From NCBI RefSeq assembly GCF_900163635.1, contig NZ_FUID01000061.1, positions 1 through 57,224 of the forward strand: 57,224 nt of DNA. The letters are read 5' to 3'. Position numbers and translations under genes: made by a program. Below, piece by piece: positions 36,146-45,718 of the stretch. Origin of the DNA: Leucobacter sp. 7(1). GTDB taxonomy: Bacteria; Actinomycetota; Actinomycetes; Actinomycetales; Microbacteriaceae. The number at the start of each line of letters is the position of its first letter. The first letter of the stretch is position 1. The notes beneath the pieces are model-generated. The model had not been told where the DNA came from. It saw only the letters and a program-made list of their open reading frames with translations, and ran no database searches.

Positions 36146-37324
36146 CTACGCCCAGCCCACGACGAGGCGCGCCGCCTGCTGCGGAATCGTCGGGTCGACA
36201 CCGGTGACGTCCCGGAACTGTTGGAGCTGTTTGGAGACCGTATTTCGGTGGCAGAACAGCGCAGCAGCGGTGTCGCTGATGCTGCCCAAAGCGAGATAGC
36301 ATCGCACTGTTTCGAGGAGCCGCTCACGTTTCGCCGCTGAGCCCTGGGCGAGTGCTGCCTCAACGTCCGCGATCACGGGCGATCCGGCGTCATCGAGCGC
36401 GCGCGCAGCCTGGCGGGCCCACCCACGTTCCCGGGTCATGGCCCCGGATTCGTCGGGGGTAAGGAGGAGTGCGAGTTCGCGGGCGCGAGCCGCGGCGGCG
36501 CGCAGCCCCGTGATTCCGTCCGGAGCCGGTGCCATTCCGACGCGCATGTCGCCCAAATGTGCTGCTGGATCCGCGTGCGTTCCGGTACCGCCTGGGTGCG
36601 CGGCAAGAAACACAATGAGAGCCCCATCCAGGTGGGAGAGCTGGCACATGACGCCGAACCGTTCAAGTTCGGCGACGCCGACACGGAGAGCGGGGATGTC
36701 GCCGCGCACCGCTGCGACGACGAGCAGAGGTTCGTCGACTCCGTAGCCACATTCGCTCGCGACGGCCGCGACCGCCTCGCGCTCCTCCCGGCTTCCGGGG
36801 GTGCTGTGAAACACGGCATCGATGATGTCGCGGCGCAGCGACGCAGACTCCTCTCGCATGCGTTGTGTTTCGGCAAGATACGCGCGCTGCGCTTGGCTCA
36901 CCCATGCGTCGACGGTGCGCATCACCGCCCGAGTGCGGTGCACGATGAGCTGTGCGTCTGCGTCGTCAGCCACGGCGAGAAGGCCATCCCAGAGCACGGC
37001 AAAGTCGAGTTGCAGGGCTGCCATGAGCGAGCTGAGTTCGATGCCTGCCCGGGCGCGTGACACCCCAATTTCACTGGGAACTGTCACCGAGTTGTCGAGT
37101 GATCCGGTCCGCAGGGCACGCAGCAACACCTCCATTGAGAGCTCAGCAGTGCGTCGAATTTCAGAACGCGGGATCGGGGGCGACTGGTAGCCGTCGACCC
37201 GATCGACCCGAGGCAGGAGCGCCTCCGTGAGTGTTGCGGGATCGAGCCTGGCGAGGAGCTCCCGCCAGCGCTGCTCGTCTGCAGCGAGCGGGACTCGTGT
37301 GTCCGTCGTTGGATATGCCACCAT
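36146..37324 (-). CDS. PucR-family transcriptional regulator
   Basis: A 392-residue protein with an N-terminal helical/GGDEF-like sensory region and the C-terminal PucR helix-turn-helix: LLETVRCYLALGSISDTAAALFCHRNTVSKQLQQFRDVTG. The start MVAYPTTDTR at 37324 is preferred over the open upstream frame. It is divergent from the amidase at 37466; PucR regulators often control nitrogen-compound catabolism, so that amidase is the likely target. A cccgcg-aaa-cgcggg inverted repeat lies in the shared promoter region. Confidence 0.85.
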   Translation of the reverse strand: MVAYPTTDTRVPLAADEQRWRELLARLDPATLTEALLPRVDRVDGYQSPPIPRSEIRRTAELSMEVLLRALRTGSLDNSVTVPSEIGVSRARAGIELSSLMAALQLDFAVLWDGLLAVADDADAQLIVHRTRAVMRTVDAWVSQAQRAYLAETQRMREESASLRRDIIDAVFHSTPGSREEREAVAAVASECGYGVDEPLLVVAAVRGDIPALRVGVAELERFGVMCQLSHLDGALIVFLAAHPGGTGTHADPAAHLGDMRVGMAPAPDGITGLRAAAARARELALLLTPDESGAMTRERGWARQAARALDDAGSPVIADVEAALAQGSAAKRERLLETVRCYLALGSISDTAAALFCHRNTVSKQLQQFRDVTGVDPTIPQQAARLVVGWA

Positions 37325-37347
37325 GACCTCATCGTAGGTGCAGATGC

Positions 37348-37362
37348 CCCGCGAAACGCGGG
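37348..37362. promoter_or_regulatory. Inverted repeat in PucR/amidase divergent promoter
   Basis: The sequence cccgcg-aaa-cgcggg is a perfect 6-bp inverted repeat, 23 bases upstream of the PucR start. It is a candidate regulator-binding site; it could equally be a chance GC-rich stem. Confidence 0.3.
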
Positions 37363-37465
37363 AAACGGGGAGTGATTGCGTCTCGAAACGAGGCATATTG
37401 CCTGCCACGCTGAAGTACAGCCGGGCATCAGGGCGGCACACGACAGCGTGAACGAGGGGTACAGG

Positions 37466-39202
37466 ATGGAATCGGCTGAGCAGAGCACAGGCACTCAGGG
37501 TTGCGCGTTCGAGCTTGTAGAGGCAAGCATCGATGAACTGCGTGCGGCCTACGAGACGGGGCAGGTCACCGTGACTCAGATCGTTGACCAGTACCTTGCC
37601 CGGATCGAGGCTTACGACCGAGGCCCGAATGGACTGCGCTCAATCGTGGTGATGGATCCGCGTGTCCGAGATGCAGCCGCGGAATCGGATCGGCGCTGGC
37701 GCGCGAGAACGCCGCGCGCGCTGGAGGGTATTCCGTTCACCGTCAAAGATTCCTACATGGCTGCAGGGCTGACCGTCGCGGCGGGATCTCCGGCCTTTGC
37801 CAGCCTTGTTGCGCAGTGGGATGCGTTCACAGTTGCGCAGCTCACTGCGGCCGGCGCGATCCTGATCGGCAAGACCAATATGCCGCCGATGGCGGATGGT
37901 GGGATGCAACGCGGGCTCTACGGTCGCGCGGAAAGCCCGTACAACCGGGACTTTCTTGCCGCCGCCTACGGCTCTGGATCTTCGAACGGTTCAGGGGTCT
38001 CGACCGCCGCAAACCTCGCCATGTTCGGGATGGGGGAGGAAACCGTGTCGTCCGGCCGGAGCCCCGCCGCGAACAACGCGCTGTGTGCCTACACCCCGTC
38101 CTGGGGCATCTTGTCGATCCGGGGAAACTGGCCGCTATTCCCCGCCCGCGATGTTGTGGTGCCGCACACGCGATCCATGCCCGACATGCTGCAACTTCTT
38201 GACGTGCTTGTGCAAGATGATCCCGAAACACGGGGTGATTTCTGGCGGCACCAACGCGTGGTCCCGATCCCGCGCCCCAGCGAACATCGGCCGGAGAGCT
38301 ACCTGGCGCTGCAGGATCCCGGTGCGCTCGCGGGGAAACGCATCGCGGTACCCGCGATGTATTTGGGTGAGGATCCACACTACCCACTCGACGTCCGGCC
38401 CTCGATCCTGCAGCTCTGGGGCGCCGCGCGAGCGCGGCTCGAGCAGCTCGGGGCTGAGGTTGTGGTGAGCGACTTCTCGCTGATGACTCGGTATGAGGGC
38501 GACCGGCCTGGGCAGAAGTTCTTGGGGACGCTGGGAAATCTCCCGTCGGGCTGGTCGGATTTTGAGTTCACCCACCTGCTCGCATTTGGCTGGGACGACT
38601 TCCTTCGGGCAAACGGCGACCCGCAGATCCCCGCACTCGGTGGGGTGGACTCGGCGCAGATCTACCCCACGCCGCCGGGAGCGCTGCCGGATCGCTACGA
38701 ACGGGTGGGCGATCACAGCGACCGGTTCCGCAGCGTCGTCGAGGCTGCGCGGCGCGGGATCCCCGATCCGCGCGAGCACCCGGACTTCGCGCGGGGAGTG
38801 CACGCCATCATCGAGCTGCGCGAGGAACTCTTCGAAACGTGGCTCGAGGAGCAGGGCTTCGACGCGGTCGTATTCCCCTCGCACGCTGACGTGGGGCCCG
38901 CGAATGCGGACACGGACGAGGCCGCAGCAGACATCGCGTGGGCCAACGGGGTACGGTTCTCGCACGGCAACTATGCGCTGCGTCACATCGGACTCCCCAC
39001 GGTGACTGTGGCGATGGGGGTGATGGCCGACATCGGGATGCCCGTGGGACTCACGTTCGTTGGGGCTGCCTATGACGATCCGGCGCTACTCGGCTACGCC
39101 GCCGCGTTCGAGGCGGGCGGGAACGGTTCGCTGCGGCGAGCACCGGAGCTCGGGCAGCGGGGAGCGTGTGTGGCACCGAGCCAGCGCGTGCCGTGGCGAT
39201 AG
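37466..39202 (+). CDS. Amidase-signature hydrolase (divergent subtype)
   Basis: A 578-residue enzyme. The Ser-Ser-Lys triad can be placed as Lys94 (IPFTVKDSY), Ser172 (GSGSSNGSG) and Ser196 (EETVSSGRSPA). Spacing between the serines is 24, as in malonamidase-type enzymes. The usual GGSSGGS and TDTGGSIRIPA motifs are both altered. It is long for the family (about 450-500), with extra sequence before the C-terminus. The ATG at 37466 follows a CAGG-type site. It is transcribed away from PucR. The substrate is unknown. Confidence 0.8.
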   Translation: MESAEQSTGTQGCAFELVEASIDELRAAYETGQVTVTQIVDQYLARIEAYDRGPNGLRSIVVMDPRVRDAAAESDRRWRARTPRALEGIPFTVKDSYMAAGLTVAAGSPAFASLVAQWDAFTVAQLTAAGAILIGKTNMPPMADGGMQRGLYGRAESPYNRDFLAAAYGSGSSNGSGVSTAANLAMFGMGEETVSSGRSPAANNALCAYTPSWGILSIRGNWPLFPARDVVVPHTRSMPDMLQLLDVLVQDDPETRGDFWRHQRVVPIPRPSEHRPESYLALQDPGALAGKRIAVPAMYLGEDPHYPLDVRPSILQLWGAARARLEQLGAEVVVSDFSLMTRYEGDRPGQKFLGTLGNLPSGWSDFEFTHLLAFGWDDFLRANGDPQIPALGGVDSAQIYPTPPGALPDRYERVGDHSDRFRSVVEAARRGIPDPREHPDFARGVHAIIELREELFETWLEEQGFDAVVFPSHADVGPANADTDEAAADIAWANGVRFSHGNYALRHIGLPTVTVAMGVMADIGMPVGLTFVGAAYDDPALLGYAAAFEAGGNGSLRRAPELGQRGACVAPSQRVPWR

Positions 39203-39289
39203 AGTTCCAGTACCCAGTCCTTCCCGCACGGGAGCGTTCGGCCGTCAACGGCTGTGGTGCGATCGTGCCTGCAGAATCTAGGAGAGCGC

Positions 39290-39865
39290 GTGGTCGTCTT
39301 AGCCGCAGGTTCCCATCCAGAGCGAGCGCGTATTGGTTCGAAACTGCGGCGAGCACGAATTTCTCAGCACCTGACGATGAAGCAGGTTGCGGAATCGAGC
39401 GGAGTGACCGAGGGCTTCCTGAGTCGGCTCGAGCGGGATCTCACCTCGCCCAGCGTCGCAACCTTGATGACTGTGTGTCAAGTGCTGCACCTCGACGTGG
39501 GTGAGTTGCTCTCGCACACAGAGGTCGCGCGCGTGAGCTGGGAAGATGCCCCCAAGCTCATTGAAGCCGAACCAGGGGTGCAGGAACGCCTATTGACGCC
39601 GCGATCCGAATCGAGATTGCAGGTTATTCATAGTCAGTTTGCGCCGGGAGCGTCCGGAAACGCGCTCGATTACTCAGTGAACACTCCGCTGCACTTTGTG
39701 CACGTGCTCGAGGGGGAGCTCACCGTGTTTCTGCACGATGAGGACTGGACACTGCGCGCGCAAGACTCTCTGACCCTGGACGGGCGAGATCTGCATCGCT
39801 GGCAAGCCTCGGCGTCCTTGGGTGCCACCGTGATTTGGTGCCTCGCCCGGACAGTCGCCCCCTGA
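39290..39865 (+). CDS. XRE-cupin transcriptional regulator
   Basis: A 191-residue protein: an N-terminal XRE helix-turn-helix (IGSKLRRARISQHLTMKQVAESSGVTEGFLSRLERDLTSPSVATLMTVCQVL) joined to a C-terminal cupin (LHFVHVLEGELTVFLHDEDWTLRAQDSLTLDGRDLHRW). The GTG at 39290 has AGGAGAG upstream, better than the ATG at 39254. These regulators bind small ligands in the cupin. The APC/CehA/amidase/cupin operon downstream is the likely target. Confidence 0.88.
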   Translation: MVVLAAGSHPERARIGSKLRRARISQHLTMKQVAESSGVTEGFLSRLERDLTSPSVATLMTVCQVLHLDVGELLSHTEVARVSWEDAPKLIEAEPGVQERLLTPRSESRLQVIHSQFAPGASGNALDYSVNTPLHFVHVLEGELTVFLHDEDWTLRAQDSLTLDGRDLHRWQASASLGATVIWCLARTVAP

Positions 39866-40153
39866 CCCGAAAGGGCATCTGAGCCGGGGGTCGAAGGCCC
39901 GGCAAGTTCGTGAGCGCTGAAAACGTTCATCGCCCGTGCTCCTTTCCTTGGATTCAGCTCACCGACGATGAGTCTGGCTCGCAAGAGCGAAATGCAGCCC
40001 TCCGGGCTCAGCTATGCGGTCTCCCAGGGAGTGGGGCCAGAACGCGTGGACATCGGCAATTGGCGTCCCAGTTTGAGAGTAAATGAGTCCCACTGGTGCC
40101 CCCGATCGCCTGCTGCGGATCGCCGCGGCGGCAAGTTCCCCTTGTCATGTAGG

Positions 40154-40182
40154 TTTCGCTTGCGGACAACTTGTCCTATAGT
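40154..40182 (+). promoter_or_regulatory. Promoter of the APC/CehA/amidase/cupin operon
   Basis: TATAGT (40177-40182) is a good -10. TTTCGC at 40154-40159 is a weak -35 with 17-nt spacing. The weak -35 fits an activated promoter. Confidence 0.45.
40164..40176. promoter_or_regulatory. Operator palindrome GGACAA-C-TTGTCC
   Basis: A perfect 6-bp inverted repeat with a one-base centre lies immediately before the -10, inside the promoter spacer. The XRE-cupin protein encoded 300 bp upstream is the best candidate ligand for this site. Confidence 0.6.
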
Positions 40183-40227
40183 AAATAATTATTAACCTGC
40201 ACGCACTATCGGCAAAGGGGCCCAATA

Positions 40228-41679
40228 TTGAACATCCAGGAAACGCAGCGCGGTGAGAACCAACTCGCCGCGGGGGCGATCAGTCTGCCGGAGCTTGTGT
40301 TCACCGCTCTGGCGACACTCGCTCCGCTCACGCTCGTCGCGGCGGTCATGCCGCTCCACTTCCTCGTCGGCGGTGCCGCTGTCCCGGGGGCGTACCTCAT
40401 TGCCGCGGGCGTCATGGCGCTGTTTGCCGTCGGACTGAACACCGTCCTGAAATACCTCCGCAGCTCGGGGGCGTTCTACACGATCATCGCCCGCGGTCTC
40501 GGCAAAACCACCGGCACCGTCTCCGCGATGCTCGCCGTGCTCGCCTACAACGCCCTGCAGATCTCTACCTACGGGGTTATCGGTACCTACGCGGCGAGCA
40601 GCTTCGCGAGCTGGTTCGGCATCTCGCTGCCCTGGTGGTCTTACGCGCTCGTGACTCTCGTGATCGTCGGAATCCTGGGCTACCGCGGCATCACAGCGAG
40701 CGCCAAGATCCTCGGGGTCGTGCTGATCCTCGAGATCCTCGCACTTATCGTGCTCGCGATTGTGGTGCTCGCCGCCCCCGAGATCGGTGCGGTGCCCGGT
40801 GAAATCTACAGCCCTGGCCTGGTGCTGCACCCCAGCACGCTTGCGATGTTCGCGCTGGTGTTCGGCGCGTTCATGGGCTTCGAATCAACTTCAATCTACT
40901 CCGAAGAGGTGCGGGGCGGAGCACGCACCGTGCGCCGGGCCACATACATCGTGGTCGCGTTCATCGGTGTGTTCTACAGCCTGATGGCGCTGATCGTCGT
41001 GACCGCGTACGGCGCAGACGGGATCACCGGTGCTGCCGGGAACGACCTCGAGGGCCTCGTCACCAACCTATTTGCGCGACTCACCCACCCGTGGGTGTTC
41101 GAGATCGTCAATATCCTGCTGATCCTGAGCGCCTTTGCGGCTCTGCTCGCGCTGCACAACGCCTCAAACCGCTACGTCTACACCCTAGGCCGGGAACGAA
41201 TCCTGCCCCACGTGTTCGGGCGCACCCACTCCCGCACGTACTCGCCCTGGGCAGCGGGGCTCCTGCAGAGCGCGCTCGGGCTGATCGTCATCATCGTGTG
41301 TGCGGTGGGCCGGATCGACCCCTACACGGTGCTCCTGCTCGTTGGCAGCGCGCTCGGGTTCCTTGCCATTATCGTGCTGTGGTCGCTGTGCTCCCTCGCC
41401 AGCCTCGTATACCTGCGCCGGGTCCACCCGGAAGAGGGGGTCTGGCGCACGCTGATCGCCCCCGGTCTGGCCTGGGTCGCGCTCACGTTCATCGCGGTGC
41501 TCGTCATCACTAACTTTGACCTATTCACCGGGGGCGACACCACGGTCAACGTCATCGTGTGGGGTCTCGCTGTGGTCGCGATCCTGGGCGGTCTCTGGCG
41601 CGGACTCTACCTGCGCCGCCGCCGCCCCGAAATCTACCGAGATATGGCCGCGACCACCGAGATATCCGTGGTGCCCTAG
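40228..41679 (+). CDS. APC-family amino acid/amine permease
   Basis: A 483-residue protein with about 12 helices from a TTG start behind an AAAGGGG site. The opening, AISLPELVFTALATLAPLTLVAAVMPL, is typical of the amino acid-polyamine-organocation family, as are YTIIARGLGKTTGTVSAMLAVLAYNALQ and FGAFMGFESTSIYSEEVRGGARTVRRATYI. It probably imports the compound degraded by the three genes that follow. Confidence 0.9.
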   Translation: MNIQETQRGENQLAAGAISLPELVFTALATLAPLTLVAAVMPLHFLVGGAAVPGAYLIAAGVMALFAVGLNTVLKYLRSSGAFYTIIARGLGKTTGTVSAMLAVLAYNALQISTYGVIGTYAASSFASWFGISLPWWSYALVTLVIVGILGYRGITASAKILGVVLILEILALIVLAIVVLAAPEIGAVPGEIYSPGLVLHPSTLAMFALVFGAFMGFESTSIYSEEVRGGARTVRRATYIVVAFIGVFYSLMALIVVTAYGADGITGAAGNDLEGLVTNLFARLTHPWVFEIVNILLILSAFAALLALHNASNRYVYTLGRERILPHVFGRTHSRTYSPWAAGLLQSALGLIVIIVCAVGRIDPYTVLLLVGSALGFLAIIVLWSLCSLASLVYLRRVHPEEGVWRTLIAPGLAWVALTFIAVLVITNFDLFTGGDTTVNVIVWGLAVVAILGGLWRGLYLRRRRPEIYRDMAATTEISVVP

Positions 41680-41750
41680 CACCACGCCCATCGTCGCGCG
41701 CCGCACATGCGGCCGCACGCACTCCGAGGTACGTAAAGGAAAGACACGTT

Positions 41751-44264
41751 TTGACGACCCACAGCCCGGCCGGATACTTCCCGGTTGACCTCACTCACGC
41801 ATACAATGCCCCCGTCGATTTGTTCGAGGATCCCCAGGACGTCACACTCGGCCAGCGTGTACTGCACGGCCTGCCGTTCAGCTTTGGCACCGCCCAGCAC
41901 GCGGTCGTGCGCGCCACCCCGGGCGCACACGTCGACATGAACGTGGAGGGCATCGCGACCTCCCTGGTGTTCGCGCACGCTGTCCTCGAAACCGACTTGT
42001 ACTCTGGCGGTTCGATCGGGGAGCACGTAGGGGCCTACCTCGTCACCTACGCGGACGGTAGCGAAGTGGAAATCTCGCTGTCGCAGCGGTTCGAGATCGG
42101 CCCCACCCCGCGCAAGTGGCTCGGCCACGTCACGCCGCTCGACTGGGGACAGACCCCGTTTCTGGCGGTGAACGACGCCGAACACGAGCTCATGGAGCGG
42201 GTGTGTGGCCGGTTCGACACAGCCGGCGCGCGCCTCGTGGAGATCGAGGATCCGCAGTCCCGCGTGCCCTACCTGCTGCCGTACCGGTTCTACCTGTGGG
42301 CCTGGCAGAACCCGCACCCCGAGCTCGCGATCGCTCGAGTTCGCCTGAGCGGCGGCGAGAAGCACACGCTGCTCCTCGGGGCGATCACCCGGAGCACCCT
42401 GGCCGAGGAACCCCTGAACCGGGCCGTGGAGCGCGAAATGCTCATCCAGTTGACCGGCGTGGAGATGGACGAGACTGTCGAGGTGGCGGTGGACCGCGGC
42501 ACCGCGCAGTACGTGTACCGTACCCACCGCACCCCGGACAAGGTCCGCACTGGGGTCTTCGGTTGGGGGAGCGCCCACTCGGAGCCCGGATCAGGGTATG
42601 TGCGCGTGGCCGCCGCGCCGTCGGCCACAATCATGATCATGCGTGCCGACGCCGTGCTCGCCGAGTTCATCTGGGGTGACCTTGTCGCGGCAGACACCCT
42701 CCGCCTCACCGAGCAGGTCTCGGTGGCGCTCCCCTCCGCGGACCGCAGCTGGGTGCGAGGCAGCATTCGCGACGCCGACACCGGCCAGCCCGTTGCGGCT
42801 CGCGTGCGCTTCGAATCCGCCGACGGAATCCCCTACGCGCCGTACGGGCACCACGCACACATCAACTCGGACGGCAGCACCTGGAATCTCGACATCGGCG
42901 GGGACGTACGCCTCGGCGCCAGCACGTACGCGTTCGCGGACGGCCGGTTCGAGGGCTGGCTCCCGAACGGTGAGATCACGGTTGAGGTGGTGCGCGGCTT
43001 CACCTATGAACCGTTCCGGGGCTCCATCACAGTCTCGGCCGAGCAGACAAGCTTCGATATTCAGCTGACCCGTCGCTTCAACCCACTAGAGCGCGGCTAC
43101 GTTGGCGGTGACACCCACGTCCACTTCGTGTCGACCAAGGGGGCAGAACTCGAGGCGCGCGCCGAGGACGTGCAGATCGTGAACTTGCTGCAGACCCAGT
43201 GGGGGCAGCTGTTCACCAGCACCGAGGAGTTCAGCGGCCGACCCGAATACTCCCTGGAGCGGGAGGCCGTAGTGTTTACCGGCCAGGAGAACCGGACCAA
43301 CATGCTCGGGCACATCAACCTACTCGGGCTGAGCGAGCCGATCATGCCCTGGTGCACCGGCGGATCCGAGGAAGCGGAGCTGGGGGGTGGCCTCGAAACG
43401 ACGCTCTCCCACTGGGCCGACGAGTGCCACGCACAGGGCGGCACCGTCGTGCTGGCCCACTTCCCGGTTCCCTACGGGGAGACCGCGGCTCTGCTCGCGA
43501 CTGGACGGCTCGACGCCGTGGAGTCCATCGGTTTCGACCACTACAACATGGGCGAGTACTACAAGTACCTCAATGCGGGATTCCAGATCCCCATCGCCGC
43601 GGGCACCGACAAGATGACCGCTGAGGTGCCGATCGGCATGCTCCGCACCTACGCCGGTGTGCCGTCCAAGACCCCCGACTACTGGGAGTGGTGCCAGGGC
43701 ATCAAGAACGGCGACACCATGATCACGAGCGGCCCGCTGCTCTGGGTCACCGTGGACGGCGCTGCTCCCGGGCAGACGCTCACGCGCAGCCGTGGTAACC
43801 GGATCACCGTCGCGGGCGAGCTCGAGACAATCTTCCCCGTCACCGAGGTGGAAGTGCTGCTCAACGGCGTCGTGCAGGCCCGGATCCCCGTCGCCGCGCA
43901 GGGCGGCACTGCCTCCTTCGCGCACGACCTCGAGGTAACCGAAGACTCCTGGGTGGCGGTGCGCTGCTTTGGCGCGAACGACGCACGTCACCACGACACG
44001 TGGGACCGCGTGGTCTTTGCCCACACCTCACCCGTGTACGTCACCACGCAGGGCGAGTACCAGCGCTTCAACGAGCACACGATCAAGAACATGCTCCGGA
44101 TCGTGGACGGGGCACGGCGCTATGTCGTGGAACGCGGGCGCACCCAGTGGGCGGGCTCGGTCACGCACAGGCACACCCACCCCGACCACGAGGCGTTCCT
44201 CGTGGCACCGCTCGACGAGGCCACGCGCACACTCACCGAACTGATCCGCACGCACACCTCCTAG
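41751..44264 (+). CDS. CehA/McbA-like PHP-type metallohydrolase
   Basis: An 837-residue protein from a TTG start with AAAGGA about 10 nt upstream. The N-terminal half is beta-rich with an immunoglobulin-like segment (WVRGSIRDADTGQPVAARVRFESADG). The C-terminal half holds the metal site: GDTHVHF (His456, His458), then HINLLGLSEP, GTVVLAHFP, FDHYNMGEYYKYLNAG and GTDKM. CehA and McbA hydrolyse carbamate esters such as carbaryl. A carbamate, amide or ester substrate is likely here but not determined. It is coupled in an operon with APC, amidase and cupin genes. Confidence 0.8.
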   Translation: MTTHSPAGYFPVDLTHAYNAPVDLFEDPQDVTLGQRVLHGLPFSFGTAQHAVVRATPGAHVDMNVEGIATSLVFAHAVLETDLYSGGSIGEHVGAYLVTYADGSEVEISLSQRFEIGPTPRKWLGHVTPLDWGQTPFLAVNDAEHELMERVCGRFDTAGARLVEIEDPQSRVPYLLPYRFYLWAWQNPHPELAIARVRLSGGEKHTLLLGAITRSTLAEEPLNRAVEREMLIQLTGVEMDETVEVAVDRGTAQYVYRTHRTPDKVRTGVFGWGSAHSEPGSGYVRVAAAPSATIMIMRADAVLAEFIWGDLVAADTLRLTEQVSVALPSADRSWVRGSIRDADTGQPVAARVRFESADGIPYAPYGHHAHINSDGSTWNLDIGGDVRLGASTYAFADGRFEGWLPNGEITVEVVRGFTYEPFRGSITVSAEQTSFDIQLTRRFNPLERGYVGGDTHVHFVSTKGAELEARAEDVQIVNLLQTQWGQLFTSTEEFSGRPEYSLEREAVVFTGQENRTNMLGHINLLGLSEPIMPWCTGGSEEAELGGGLETTLSHWADECHAQGGTVVLAHFPVPYGETAALLATGRLDAVESIGFDHYNMGEYYKYLNAGFQIPIAAGTDKMTAEVPIGMLRTYAGVPSKTPDYWEWCQGIKNGDTMITSGPLLWVTVDGAAPGQTLTRSRGNRITVAGELETIFPVTEVEVLLNGVVQARIPVAAQGGTASFAHDLEVTEDSWVAVRCFGANDARHHDTWDRVVFAHTSPVYVTTQGEYQRFNEHTIKNMLRIVDGARRYVVERGRTQWAGSVTHRHTHPDHEAFLVAPLDEATRTLTELIRTHTS

Positions 44265-44293
44265 CCACGGGAACGAACACCGAGGAAGACATC

Positions 44294-45718
44294 ATGACTG
44301 CATCACTGGCATACCTCTCCGCAACGGAGGCGCTCTCCCGGTTCGCCGCGGGCACGCTGCGGCCCTCAGAACTCCTGGAAGTGCTGCTCCGGCGCATCGC
44401 CACCGAGAACCCCAAGGTCAACGCGTTCACCGCGATCTACGCGGACGAGGCTCGGGCCGCGGCGCTCGCCGCGGACCAGCGCTATCAGGACGGCACCGCG
44501 CGCCCTCTCGAGGGCATCGCCCTCGCCGTAAAGGACAACGTTCCGATCACCGGTCACACCGTGACCTACGGATCGAAGCTCTACAAGGACAACGTCACCC
44601 CGGACACCCACCCCGGTGTAGCGCGGCTCCTCGACGCCGGCGCGATCGTGATCGGGCGCACCACGATGCCCGAGTTCGGCGAGGCCGGCAACTGCTACAC
44701 CCCGCTCTGGGGCACCACGCGTAACCCGTGGAACACGGAGTACGGTCCGGGTGGATCCTCCTCCGGTGCGGCGGTTGCGCTCGCCGCGGGCATGACCACC
44801 CTCTCGGACGGTTCCGACATCGGGGGATCGATCCGGATCCCCGCCTCCTGCTGCGGGGTGTACGGGTACAAGGCCCCCTACGGCCGAAACCCGAACGACC
44901 TGCCGAACACCTTCGATCCCTACATGCACTACGGCCCGCTCGCGCGCGCAGTCAACGACGTGCGCCTCATGCAGAGCATCATCGCGGGCCGTCACGTCGA
45001 CGACATTGGCACCGTCGCAGAAGTGGTGGATTACACCGAGGTTGCTGACGTGTCGAACTGGCGGATCGCGTATTCGGTCGACCTCGGCTACTTCCCCGTA
45101 GACGCTGAGGTGCGGGCCAACCTGCTCGCCTTGGTCGAGGGGCTCCGCAAGCTCGGATGCGCCGTCGAAGAGGTCTCCCTCGACTGGGGTACTGAGGTGT
45201 ACGACGCATGGGTCGCGACGAACTCGAGCCGCGGATCCGCGGCCCGGTTTGTGCACGACTTCGATCGAGATCGCCACCAACTCTCCGACTACGCCGAAGA
45301 CATGATCGAGAAGGGCAAGGACCTCTCCTCGGCAGACCTCATCGAGGCGCTCGAGGTGCACGTCGATATGTACCGGGAGCTTGGCCCCATCCTCGAACGG
45401 TACGACGCGTTCCTCTGCCCTACGACAGCCCTGCCCTCCGTCCCGGCGGAGCGGTCCCCGCTCGACATTGATATTGAGATCAATGGCGAGGTAGTCCCGC
45501 CGAAGGTGGGCGAAGCTTGGTTCATGACCTACCCGTTCAACTCGCTCGCGCAGCTCCCCGTGCTGAGCGTGCCGAGCGGCGTTTCCAGCTCGGGCGTGCC
45601 CACCGGCGTGCAGATCGTGGGCCGTTCCTACGCGGATACCCGCGTGCTTTCCCTCGCGAACGCGCTCGAAACCCACGTGTACGCCACGGACTTCTCCGTG
45701 CTCTCAGAAGGGGTGTGA
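44294..45718 (+). CDS. Amidase-signature family amidase
   Basis: A 474-residue enzyme of standard length with the full triad: Lys80 (LAVKDNVPITG), cis-Ser155 (GPGGSSSGAAVALA) and nucleophile Ser179 (SDIGGSIRIPAS). GAGGAAG precedes the ATG. It hydrolyses an amide, perhaps a product of the CehA-like enzyme. It overlaps the cupin gene by 4 nt (GTGA). Confidence 0.93.
   Translation: MTASLAYLSATEALSRFAAGTLRPSELLEVLLRRIATENPKVNAFTAIYADEARAAALAADQRYQDGTARPLEGIALAVKDNVPITGHTVTYGSKLYKDNVTPDTHPGVARLLDAGAIVIGRTTMPEFGEAGNCYTPLWGTTRNPWNTEYGPGGSSSGAAVALAAGMTTLSDGSDIGGSIRIPASCCGVYGYKAPYGRNPNDLPNTFDPYMHYGPLARAVNDVRLMQSIIAGRHVDDIGTVAEVVDYTEVADVSNWRIAYSVDLGYFPVDAEVRANLLALVEGLRKLGCAVEEVSLDWGTEVYDAWVATNSSRGSAARFVHDFDRDRHQLSDYAEDMIEKGKDLSSADLIEALEVHVDMYRELGPILERYDAFLCPTTALPSVPAERSPLDIDIEINGEVVPPKVGEAWFMTYPFNSLAQLPVLSVPSGVSSSGVPTGVQIVGRSYADTRVLSLANALETHVYATDFSVLSEGV

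Larger units (their letters stand above)
39866..40227 (+). other. 362-bp gap upstream of the APC transporter operon
   Basis: It contains a promoter-operator near 40154-40182 (listed separately) and an AT-rich patch around 40183-40196, conspicuous in this GC-rich DNA. On the minus strand an AAAGGAG site precedes an ATG at 39930, but the short frame runs antisense into the regulator gene and has no recognisable product. Confidence 0.5.

Noticed and set aside
41559..41750. Extension of the CehA-like protein to 41559
   Set aside because: It overlaps the end of the APC permease in another frame and is Arg/Pro-rich; the TTG at 41751 has AAAGGA upstream.
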